In this document: positions 34,591 through 41,122 of the stretch, one piece after another
Numbering within the stretch: the first letter of the stretch is position 1
Layout of the letters: each line of letters starts with the position of its first letter
Source: JAYWGN01 sp043778255
Lineage (GTDB): Bacteria; Bacteroidota; Bacteroidia; Chitinophagales; Chitinophagaceae
Assembly (NCBI GenBank): GCA_043778255.1
Contig: JAYWGN010000021.1
Coordinates: 1 to 41,122 of the forward strand
Direction: 5' to 3'
Length of the DNA stretch: 41,122 nucleotides
Notes under the pieces: generated by a model
The model's input: the letters and a program-made list of their open reading frames with translations, nothing else
Databases searched by the model: none
What the model was told of the DNA's origin: nothing
Translations under genes and position numbers: made by a program

Positions 34591-36501
34591 ATGAAATGTA
34601 TTTTCAAGGTTATACTTTTACTATCTTTTTTGCAAGGCAATGCACAGTGGTACAACCCATTGAATGTACAACCAAAAGCTGCAATTATTTATAGCAAAGC
34701 TATAGAAAAAGCAAACGATCAAAAATATACCGATGCCCTAAAGTTACTTACACAAGCCATTGCACTTGATGCCAAATATGTAGATGCATACCTAAGTATG
34801 GGTGGCATACAAGGCGAAATGAAAGATTATAAAAGTAGTATTGCCAATTACCAAATTGCCTTTACATTAGATACTGCCTATACTAAAAATTACCTGTTGC
34901 CCTACTCCATAAACCTTGCTGGTGCAGGGCTATTTAGCCAAGCATTGGCTGCTGCCACATTATTTAAATTAAATGTTGGGCTTGGCGAAAAAAGTTTACG
35001 AAGTGCCGATTACCGTATTAAATGTTACCAATTTGCCATTACTTATGCTTTGCAAAATGCAGCAGATACTTATGTATTTGCTCCGCAAAATATGGGTGAT
35101 AGTATTAACAGTTTCGACTCCGAATATTTTCCCTCTATTACCATTACCGGTACCAAATTAGTATTTACCCGTAGGGTAAAAAATTACAACGAAGACTTTT
35201 ATGAAAGCAATAAAATAAATGGAGTATGGAGCAAAGCAAAACCAATTGAAGGCGATGTAAATACTGAGTTTAACGAAGGTGCACAAAACATAAGTCAGGA
35301 TGGTACAATCCTTTTTTTTACAGGGTGTAATTTTCCTCAAGGGCAAGGTAGTTGCGACTTATATTACTCCTTATATATTAATAACAAATGGAGCAAACCC
35401 ATTGCAGCAGGGCGTAATATTAATACAGAGTTTTGGGAAACACAACCTAGCCTAAGCCCCGATAAACGAACCCTATACTTTGCAGCCCGTGACCCTACAA
35501 CCCTTGGTGGTAGCGATTTGTATGTAAGTAAGCTCGACGATAAAGGACGTTGGGGTGTGCCCTACAACCTCGGCAAAACAATTAATACCACTGGCAACGA
35601 AAGCTGCCCATTTATGCATGCCGATGGTGAAACTTTATACTTTACAAGTGATGGACACCCTGGCTATGGTGGCGAAGATTTGTACCTTACCCGTAAGGAT
35701 ACTGCAGGCAAATGGACTACTCCTATTAACCTTGGTTACCCTATTAATACTATTGAAAACGAAGGGTCGTTAACCATAGCAGCCGATGGCGTAACTGCTT
35801 ACTATGCAAGTGATAGAGCCGATACCAAAGGCGGATTAGACTTATATACTTTTATGCTTCGCAAAAATGTGCAGCCCACCAAAACCTTATATGTGCAGGG
35901 CAAAGTAACTGATAGCAAAACTACTATAGGCTTAAGTAGTACAGTAGAGTTAATAGATGTAGCCAACGGAAAATTATTACAAAAAATACAAACCGACGAA
36001 ACGGGCAATTACTTTATTACATTGCCTATCGGCAAAAATTATTTGTTCAATGTAAACCGTAAAGGCTTTCTTTTTTATAGCGATAATTATAACCTTACTA
36101 AAGCCGTACCTGATACTACGTATAAAAAAGATATACCGCTACAACCCTTAACTAAAAATGCTTACATTGTACTCAACAACATATTTTACCAAACTAAGCA
36201 ATACAACTTACAACCCGAAAGCTATACCGAATTAGATAAAGTAGTAACCTTACTTAAAGAAAACCCAACAGCAATAATAGAAATAGAAGGACACACCGAT
36301 AATGTAGGAGCTGATAAAACTAATATAGAACTCAGTAATAAAAGAGCCAAGGCAGTAGTTACTTACTTAGTAGCAAAAGGAATATTAGCCAATAGGTTAC
36401 TTGCAAAAGGCTATGGTGCTACCAAACCTATAGCTAATAATACTAACGATGTAGGCAAAGCAAAAAATAGAAGAACAGCCTTGAAGGTTATAAAAATTTA
36501 G
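34591..36501 (+). CDS. PorE-like OmpA-family protein (TPR, PD40, carboxypeptidase-regulatory, OmpA)
   Basis: 636 aa with a signal peptide (about residues 1-19, GNAQ). Order of domains: TPR-like repeats at about 25-130; five PD40/WD40-like blades at about 175-410 (for example YFPSITITGTKLVFTRR and PFMHADGETLYFTSDG); a carboxypeptidase-regulatory-like domain at about 430-505; and an OmpA peptidoglycan-binding domain at the end (IEIEGHTDNVGADKTN...NRRTALKVI). This is the architecture of PorE, a type 9 secretion component that anchors to peptidoglycan, but PorE is a lipoprotein and this protein has no lipobox. Bacteroidota carry several such paralogues. Its stop overlaps the decayed yoeB. Confidence 0.88.
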   Translation: MKCIFKVILLLSFLQGNAQWYNPLNVQPKAAIIYSKAIEKANDQKYTDALKLLTQAIALDAKYVDAYLSMGGIQGEMKDYKSSIANYQIAFTLDTAYTKNYLLPYSINLAGAGLFSQALAAATLFKLNVGLGEKSLRSADYRIKCYQFAITYALQNAADTYVFAPQNMGDSINSFDSEYFPSITITGTKLVFTRRVKNYNEDFYESNKINGVWSKAKPIEGDVNTEFNEGAQNISQDGTILFFTGCNFPQGQGSCDLYYSLYINNKWSKPIAAGRNINTEFWETQPSLSPDKRTLYFAARDPTTLGGSDLYVSKLDDKGRWGVPYNLGKTINTTGNESCPFMHADGETLYFTSDGHPGYGGEDLYLTRKDTAGKWTTPINLGYPINTIENEGSLTIAADGVTAYYASDRADTKGGLDLYTFMLRKNVQPTKTLYVQGKVTDSKTTIGLSSTVELIDVANGKLLQKIQTDETGNYFITLPIGKNYLFNVNRKGFLFYSDNYNLTKAVPDTTYKKDIPLQPLTKNAYIVLNNIFYQTKQYNLQPESYTELDKVVTLLKENPTAIIEIEGHTDNVGADKTNIELSNKRAKAVVTYLVAKGILANRLLAKGYGATKPIANNTNDVGKAKNRRTALKVIKI

Positions 36502-36757
36502 TAATGGTAGTTGCATAGTACTACCTCTATAGCAGTGGTAGTAACTTTATAAACCAACCTATGCCTTTAGTAATACGCCTACTCCAAAAGCCTTTCAGTT
36601 CATTTTTTAATGGTTCGGGATTACCCAATCCTGTAAATGGGTTACGCCTACAATCTTTTAAAAGTTCATTTATTTTTGTTACAATGTACACTTCAGTTAA
36701 TTGCCAACTTAAATATTGATCCTAAGCAGTAGGTGAAAAATGTAATTCCCTTTGCAT
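36498..36757 (-). pseudogene. yoeB: Decayed YoeB-type toxin gene
   Basis: The minus strand from ATG 36757 reads MQRELHFSPTA-stop-DQYLSWQLTEVYIV, then INELLKDCRRNPFTGLGNPEPLKNELKGFWSRRITK. This is the YoeB sequence pattern, but the family Trp codon before DQYLSWQ is TAG (36722-36724). After SRRITK the frame slips by one base; the shifted frame gives HRLVYKVTTTAIEVVLCNYHY and a stop at 36498, the expected YoeB C-terminus. One nonsense and one frameshift mutation make it a pseudogene. It is preceded by a matching broken antitoxin. Confidence 0.88.
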
Positions 36758-36758
36758 T

Positions 36759-37043
36759 TTATTTGATCTTTTTAATAGTTTTTTTTAGCAGTCTAGTTTT
36801 GGCATCCCAATCAACTGCAATTGGTTTTTTACTATTTATTTCATTAATTCAATTTAATAAAGCTTTTCTGTTAGCTTCGGTAGCCAATAAATAGGCTGTT
36901 TCATCCATACTATTATACTCATCTAACGATATTAATACAACTGATTTTCCATTTGTATTCACAATTAGTGTATCGTTATTGTCCGCTACTTTATTAATAT
37001 ATTCTTTTAAGTTGTTTCTAAATTGTGAGGCATTGGCAACTAA
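36759..37043 (-). pseudogene. yefM: Decayed YefM/Phd-type antitoxin gene
   Basis: The minus strand from about 37043 encodes ANASQFRNNLKEYINKVADN, then VVLISLDEYNSMDETAYLLA, the YefM/Phd DNA-binding and dimerisation pattern. No start codon is left: upstream of LVANASQF the frame runs into GC-richer DNA. A TGA at 36849-36851 interrupts the C-terminal, toxin-binding part. It ends one base before the yoeB ATG, the normal operon layout. Loss of both start and frame shows the pair is dead. Confidence 0.85.
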
Positions 37044-37238
37044 CGAACATGACTTTGTGAAGGTGGGGAAATAGAATTCCTTCTGCCCGTAACCGTTGAT
37101 GACCTGCTGCCGGCAGGCAGGTTTACAAGTTTATTACTAATGTTCAGTCCCGTTGCTACGGGATCAAGCCCGAAACGAAGTACAATAAAGAACAAAAAGC
37201 CGATTGTTATTCCGTCTGCCCCACTTGCACAAAACCCC
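37044..37238. other. GC-richer repeat-bearing spacer
   Basis: Between the broken antitoxin and the Rpn-type gene. It contains a 19-bp near-palindrome CCTGCTGCCGGCAGGCAGG (37103-37121), one base short of the palindrome at 39461, and a hairpin CCCGT-TGCT-ACGGG (37149-37162). The open frame on the minus strand (37040-37240) looks like translated repeat. The spacer may be the scar where the antitoxin lost its 5' end. Confidence 0.55.
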
Positions 37239-37255
37239 ATGTTGTGTGCAGTACT
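37239..37255 (+). repeat. Inverted repeat, left copy, at the Rpn-type gene
   Basis: ATGTTGTGTGCAGTACT. Its reverse complement recurs at 38192-38208 with 16 of 17 bases identical. It overlaps the last two coding-strand bases of the stop codon. Confidence 0.7.
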
Positions 37256-38108
37256 ATCTTTTCTCGTTAAGTTTTCTTCTTAACTCATCAAGTTCTTTTG
37301 CCATTTCATCAATGACTTTTTTGTTTTCGTCTATGACTTTTTTGTTTTCGTCAAGTTTTTTATTAAACTCTTTTTCTTTGTCTTCAAACATTGCATTTAC
37401 AGTTCTCCATGCTTCTTGTTCTGTTTCAATTTTTCTTCGTTCTTCTGGGTTTGTTCCTGCAAAATGTAAAATGTCAGTTGTCAGCTTTATATCTTCTGTG
37501 TCTAATTCGTGGGTGAATTCTTTGGTAATTTTTTTATCGTCTATAAAATGTTGTTGCTCAAAAATGCTTAATAATTTTTCCAATTTAGTTGAATAACTAT
37601 TCGTAATTCTGTCCACTTGAACAATGAAACTGTCGTGAGTTAATTTTTCTACAAAATCACTTTTCTTGTCAATAATTTTATTGTTTACCAAATCTTTGTA
37701 ATTTCTTTCAACTTTTATACAAGGTGTTTCAATTTCAGGAAGTTTAAAGCCTAAAATATAAATTGTTGTTATTGGCAAAATAACTTTCTCATTATTTACA
37801 ATATCTTCCTTTTTGTATTGTTCTGCTATATAGTTTCTAAAACGCATTAAATCTATGTGATTTTTTGCTTTCTGAATTTCTATCAATACTTTTTTCTGTT
37901 CTCCTGTTTCAGTCTTAATTGTAGCAATAAAGTCTAACCGAAAAACGGCAAGTCCTGCAAGTTCGTCAGTGTATGTAAATTCTTGTGGTTTTACTTCAAC
38001 AGTTTCAATGGTTTGCTCCAAAAGTGTCCCAATAAAGAATTTGGCAACTCTTTCGTTTTCCATCATTCTCTTGAAAACTACATCATATATTGGGTTTGCT
38101 ATTACCAT
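37254..38108 (-). CDS. Rpn-family PD-(D/E)XK nuclease (transposase_31-like)
   Basis: 284 aa from ATG 38108 (MVIANPIYDVVFKRMMENER); the longer frame from 38135 uses a TTG that lies inside the -7 box, so I reject it. The N-terminus and the motif LDFIATIKTETGEQKKVLIEIQKAKN (Asp, Glu-x-Gln-Lys) are those of Rpn/PD-(D/E)XK nuclease family proteins, RecA-independent recombination nucleases. The C-terminal tail carries two near-identical charged repeats (ENKKVIDENKKVIDE), coiled coil. Flanking inverted repeats suggest a mobile cassette. Rpn proteins are linked to recombination and, in some cases, phage defence; the role here is unknown. Confidence 0.87.
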   Translation of the reverse strand: MVIANPIYDVVFKRMMENERVAKFFIGTLLEQTIETVEVKPQEFTYTDELAGLAVFRLDFIATIKTETGEQKKVLIEIQKAKNHIDLMRFRNYIAEQYKKEDIVNNEKVILPITTIYILGFKLPEIETPCIKVERNYKDLVNNKIIDKKSDFVEKLTHDSFIVQVDRITNSYSTKLEKLLSIFEQQHFIDDKKITKEFTHELDTEDIKLTTDILHFAGTNPEERRKIETEQEAWRTVNAMFEDKEKEFNKKLDENKKVIDENKKVIDEMAKELDELRRKLNEKR

Positions 38109-38132
38109 TTCTTCTGTCTTAAAAATTATAGG

Positions 38133-38140
38133 CAAATGTA
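38133..38140 (-). promoter_or_regulatory. -7 promoter element of the Rpn-type gene
   Basis: TACATTTG on the minus strand, a perfect TAnnTTTG match, 24 nt before ATG 38108. It is inside the inverted repeats, so the cassette would carry its own promoter. Confidence 0.6.
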
Positions 38141-38191
38141 CAAATTAATGGCTTCTTGTCCTACTTTTTTCTTGTTTGGTGTAGGTTTTGA

Positions 38192-38208
38192 AGTATTGCA
38201 CACAACAT
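38192..38208 (-). repeat. Inverted repeat, right copy, at the Rpn-type gene
   Basis: AGTATTGCACACAACAT, the inverted partner of 37239-37255 (one mismatch). The two copies enclose the Rpn-type gene and its promoter, about 970 bp. Confidence 0.7.
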
Positions 38209-38296
38209 AGTACTCATATTTGTACAAGTATACGTACTAATATTTATTACCATTACTAGACCATTTTATTGTATTTTGCAAAAAAAATAAGTACAA

Positions 38297-39400
38297 TTGT
38301 CTCAACTATTATTACAACAAATTGCCCTTACGTTTATACCAAATATAGGCTGTGTAAGGGCTAAGGTACTTGTACAACACTTTAAGGGCAATGTGGCGGA
38401 GTTATTTAAAGCCAAAATTAAAGACCTTGCAGCAATTGATGGTATAGGCGAAGTAGCTGCTAAAAGCATAAAATATTTTGACGACTTTGCAGCAGCCGAA
38501 AAGGAACTAGCCTTTATAGAAAAATATAAAATAGAAGCCTTATGTATAGGCGCCGAAAATTACCCCAAAAGGCTACTACAAGCTTATGATAGCCCTACAA
38601 TGCTTTACTACAAAGGCTTTGCTGATTTGAATACAGCAAAAATAGTGGCTATAGTAGGCACAAGAACCAACTCCGACTATGGAAAAAAAGTAACCGAAAA
38701 ATTGGTAGAAGACTTAGCACCACATAACGTACTCATACTAAGTGGCTTGGCTTATGGTATAGATGCTATAGCCCATAAAGCTGCTGTAAAACACAACTTA
38801 AGTACAGTAGGTGTATTGGCACATGGACTCGATAAAATATACCCAGCCGAACACACCAAATTAGCTAAAGATATGATGACGGCAAATGGTGGATTGCTCA
38901 CCGAATTTAGAAGCTATACCAAGCCCGATAGGCACAACTTCCCAACCCGCAATAGAATAGTAGCAGCCCTTGCCGACGCCACTGTAGTAATAGAAACCGA
39001 TGTAAAAGGCGGTAGTATGATAACAGCCGAATTAGCCAATGGGTACAACAAAGATGTGTTTGCCTACCCCGGCAAAACCACCGATAGTAAAAGTGCAGGT
39101 TGCAATAACCTTATTAAAAAAAACAAAGCTAACCTCATTACAAATGCTAACGATGTGCTGCACATAATGGGTTGGGAAAAAACAAAAGCCAAACCCATTA
39201 AGCAACGAGAACTATTTGTAGAATTAACACCCAACGAAAAAACAATACTAACCCTACTACAACAAGCCGATAGCTTATATATAGACGAGTTGTATGCCAA
39301 GGCTGGCCTTACAAGTGGCGAAATAGCCAGTGCATTGCTAACGTTGGAGCTGCAAGCAATAATACAAAGCCTGCCCGGCAAAATGATAAAAATGATATAA
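38297..39400 (+). CDS. dprA: DNA-processing protein DprA
   Basis: Binds incoming single-stranded DNA and loads RecA during natural transformation. 367 aa with a start at TTG 38297; no ATG is available before the conserved N-terminus (SQLLLQQIALTFIPNIG). An N-terminal helix-hairpin-helix region precedes the Rossmann core: IVAIVGTRTNSDYGKK, ILSGLAYGIDAIAHKAA, GVLAHGLDKIYPAEH, LLTEF and FPTRNRIVAALADATVVIE. The C-terminal winged helix is present (TILTLLQQADSLYIDELYAKAGL). A near -7 box TATTTTG is 18 nt upstream. With comEC it suggests transformation capacity. Confidence 0.95.
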   Translation: MSQLLLQQIALTFIPNIGCVRAKVLVQHFKGNVAELFKAKIKDLAAIDGIGEVAAKSIKYFDDFAAAEKELAFIEKYKIEALCIGAENYPKRLLQAYDSPTMLYYKGFADLNTAKIVAIVGTRTNSDYGKKVTEKLVEDLAPHNVLILSGLAYGIDAIAHKAAVKHNLSTVGVLAHGLDKIYPAEHTKLAKDMMTANGGLLTEFRSYTKPDRHNFPTRNRIVAALADATVVIETDVKGGSMITAELANGYNKDVFAYPGKTTDSKSAGCNNLIKKNKANLITNANDVLHIMGWEKTKAKPIKQRELFVELTPNEKTILTLLQQADSLYIDELYAKAGLTSGEIASALLTLELQAIIQSLPGKMIKMI

Positions 39401-39440
39401 AAACATTGTGAAATGGTATTTAGTCCTAGAGTATTTTAAT

Positions 39441-39573
39441 TGATTAACATCAAATGCCGACCTGCCTGCCGGCAGGCAGGTTGAATAAACAAACTTGCCT
39501 ACCGGCAGGCAGGTAGTACAATAAGGCGAAGCCGCAATTGGACTAGATTGTTTATCATTTCGGTATAATATTC
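39441..39573 (+). repeat. Dispersed palindromic repeat, copy B, with 20-bp palindrome insertion
   Basis: Same unit as 7811-7920, but with an extra CCTGCCTGCCGGCAGGCAGG (39461-39480), a perfect palindrome, placed exactly between CAAATGCCGA and TTGAATAAA. A second palindrome copy, GCCTACCGGCAGGCAGGTAG, follows at 39497-39514. The tail GCAATTGGACTAGATTG is conserved. Confidence 0.85.
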
Positions 39574-39596
39574 AATTACATAAAAAATGACACGTT

Positions 39597-39854
39597 ATGC
39601 CAAATTATAAATTTGAAGTACGGTTAGAAAACATGAATTTCAGTGATGCACAAGTTGCATTTTTTAATAAAGAGCTTGAAAAGTTACTAATAAGTAACTT
39701 AGTAAAATCGGGTGTAAGTAACAAACCAATTGGTGAAAAATTTACAGTATCAAATGGATGGAGTGGTAAATGGCTACGCCAATTTGCTAGTGATGCTGCT
39801 ATTAAAGAAAGTACTTCATTTAGAAAATTAAATTTGAATGAAGCAGTGTTATAA
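39597..39854 (+). CDS. Small hypothetical protein
   Basis: 85 aa, no signal peptide, mixed charge. The N-terminal stretch MPNYKFEVRLENMNFSDAQVAFFNKELEKLLISNLV looks like a compact alpha/beta fold and ends without a tag-like tail. No family is recognised. It follows repeat copy B by 23 bp. It is a single gene; the gap after it (39855-40039) holds no recognisable element. Confidence 0.6.
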   Translation: MPNYKFEVRLENMNFSDAQVAFFNKELEKLLISNLVKSGVSNKPIGEKFTVSNGWSGKWLRQFASDAAIKESTSFRKLNLNEAVL

Positions 39855-40039
39855 TAAATAAACTAATCGGCATTATTTATATTAGTTATTTAGCACAATG
39901 CTTACTCAATATTTTTTGGTTTGTACAAACCAATAAACCAAATACTATACTTTAGTAAAACAATAAGCACTATTGCTAAAATGCAAGTGTTATTGCAACG
40001 GTACACTTCATTATTTTGTATGCAAATACAGAAACACCC

Positions 40040-40612
40040 ATGCAACTATGTACCTACACCAAATTACTTACAATAAGCCTACTAATATGTATTACAAATA
40101 GTGCAGTAGCAGGTAATATACCTAACGACACTACAATTAAAGTAGCTAATAAAGCCACCACTATAAGTGGCAATAGAGTTAGTACTGTATACTTAACTAA
40201 CTATGCCAATAAGCGAATTGGCGAACTACCAACTTATAGTTATAACGATGCCAAATCAATAATTATTAGTACATACCATACTAGCAAAACTGAAGGTGCT
40301 TACATACTTATAATACAATCTTTACAATTAAAACAATTAAAAGGTAAAACTGCCATTGCAACTGTAAGTAAAGCATTTGTAGACCCCGAAATGCAAACAA
40401 GCCCAAAGCAATACTTTGATGTAGTTATTGAGATACGAGAAGCTAATAAAGAGGTAGCCAATATTGGCGAAACTATAGATATAAGAAGTAATGGGATAAA
40501 ACCCGAGCAGCAAAATTATACTGGTATTAACAATGCAATACCATTTGCAACAAAGGCACAGGCAGCTGCATTTGCAAAAAAATTGAATAAAATATTTAAA
40601 GACAATTACTAA
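40040..40612 (+). CDS. Hypothetical exported protein
   Basis: 190 aa from ATG 40040, chosen over 40016 because the signal peptide starts there (MQLCTYTKLLTISLLICITNSAVAG, cleavage near residue 25). The mature part is mixed alpha/beta with the C-terminal segment IPFATKAQAAAFAKKLNKIFKDNY. No family is recognised. First of three closely spaced exported proteins (gaps 15 and 3 bp), probably one operon. Confidence 0.7.
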   Translation: MQLCTYTKLLTISLLICITNSAVAGNIPNDTTIKVANKATTISGNRVSTVYLTNYANKRIGELPTYSYNDAKSIIISTYHTSKTEGAYILIIQSLQLKQLKGKTAIATVSKAFVDPEMQTSPKQYFDVVIEIREANKEVANIGETIDIRSNGIKPEQQNYTGINNAIPFATKAQAAAFAKKLNKIFKDNY

Positions 40613-40627
40613 GTACAAACAAATAGT

Positions 40628-40948
40628 ATGAAAAATATACTAGTATTATTGCTTACACTAATAAGCATAACTAATACCTTACAAGCAAGTATACAACAAT
40701 GTAACCTACTGTGTGTAAGCCTTAGCGACAAATACAATATAAAAGTTAAAAATGATAGTGGCAACGATATAACAGTATATAATACAGGTACAAGCAGCAT
40801 AATTAAGTTGTCAAAAAATACCACAACTACCATTAAGATGGAGGTAGGCAATAAATTATACCGTTACGAAAATGGTAAAAAAGGGATATTGCTATTAACT
40901 GCCACTGCCGATATGGACGATAAAATTCAACTATTTAGCAAATTATAA
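40628..40948 (+). CDS. Hypothetical exported protein
   Basis: 106 aa with signal peptide MKNILVLLLTLISITNTLQA (cleavage after residue 20). Two cysteines follow directly (QQCNLLCVS). The rest is beta-rich (NIKVKNDSGNDITVYNTG...), like small extracellular beta-sandwich proteins. No family is recognised. It lies 15 bp after the previous gene and 3 bp before the next. Confidence 0.68.
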   Translation: MKNILVLLLTLISITNTLQASIQQCNLLCVSLSDKYNIKVKNDSGNDITVYNTGTSSIIKLSKNTTTTIKMEVGNKLYRYENGKKGILLLTATADMDDKIQLFSKL

Positions 40949-40951
40949 ACA

Positions 40952-41122
40952 ATGAAAAAAATATTACTATTAGGTATTTCTTTTATTGCAGCCACCGTAA
41001 TGATGGCTCAAGTACCAGCAGTGATAAAAGCATATTTGGTAATGAACTCAACCGATAGGTTTGAAATAAGTATGCATAAAGATAATGGCAAATGGGTAGG
41101 CAAAAACCAAGAAACGGGGCAG
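40952..41122 (+). CDS. Partial exported protein (cut by window end)
   Basis: 57 codons are present with no stop before the window edge. The start MKKILLLGISFIAATVMMAQ is a signal peptide. The visible mature sequence (VPAVIKAYLVMNSTDRFEISMHKDNGKWVGK) is not enough for a family. Third gene of the exported-protein operon. Confidence 0.7.
   Translation, partial: MKKILLLGISFIAATVMMAQVPAVIKAYLVMNSTDRFEISMHKDNGKWVGKNQETGQ

Noticed and set aside
37040..37240. 66-aa minus-strand ORF in the GC-richer spacer
   Set aside because: It translates the palindrome and hairpin sequences; low-complexity and without gene-like features.
1..41122. CRISPR array, tRNA or rRNA genes
   Set aside because: No regularly spaced repeats of CRISPR size and no clover-leaf or rRNA-like sequence were seen on reading both strands; a tRNAscan-SE and Infernal run would be decisive.

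Overview
The window looks like the chromosome of a low-GC member of the Bacteroidota, most likely a Chitinophagaceae-type or related lineage. The evidence is a GldA-type ABC ATPase, a PorE-like OmpA/PD40/TPR protein, the Bacteroidota form of cytochrome oxidase subunit II, many small lipoproteins and secreted proteins, and no Shine-Dalgarno sequences. Many genes are instead preceded by the Bacteroidota -7 promoter element TAnnTTTG. Several of these elements sit only about 4 nt from the ATG, which suggests leaderless or nearly leaderless mRNAs.

Layout. 1-3,180: oxidase subunits II and I (coxB-ctaD), closed by a hairpin terminator; bases 1-91 hold no gene I can assign. 3,184-4,473: enolase on the other strand. 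4,474-6,420: an AAA/DUF4143 ATPase flanked by related direct repeats. 6,501-8,961: two small envelope genes and an HTH regulator. 9,141-12,538: gldA, a J-domain protein and corA. 12,556-13,467: a PIN/ribbon-helix-helix toxin-antitoxin operon with a small protein and a probable gene remnant. 13,522-18,521: uvrB, a secreted esterase and an M20 dipeptidase. 18,994-20,741: a two-gene ATPase plus PD-(D/E)XK-like nuclease module, the best candidate here for an undescribed (probably defence) system. 20,838-25,833: dnaN, recX, oxidase subunit III, a 42-aa lipoprotein missed by simple ORF calling, a GT28-like glycosyltransferase and an EamA transporter. 25,984-30,213: sixA, purH and comEC. 30,270-31,324: two unrelated envelope genes behind a perfectly duplicated 44-bp upstream sequence. 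31,404-33,508: a covalent-FAD oxidoreductase and queE. 33,505-34,371: a two-gene operon in which both genes carry one-base frameshifts in A runs. 34,591-36,501: the PorE-like protein. 36,498-37,043: a decayed YefM-YoeB toxin-antitoxin pair. 37,239-38,208: an Rpn-type nuclease gene between 17-bp inverted repeats. 38,297 to the end: dprA and a run of small, mostly secreted proteins, the last cut by the window edge.

Housekeeping genes (respiration, glycolysis, replication, repair, purine and queuosine synthesis, competence) alternate with small accessory islands. The islands carry intact or decaying toxin-antitoxin loci, the ATPase-nuclease pair, and a dispersed palindromic repeat family (near 7.8, 10.1 and 39.5 kb, with fragments near 18.6 and 37.1 kb). 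One repeat copy differs from another by a clean 20-bp palindrome. dprA, comEC, recX and uvrB together are consistent with DNA uptake and repair, but the sequence does not show natural competence. All family assignments come from reading motifs; no database search was run.
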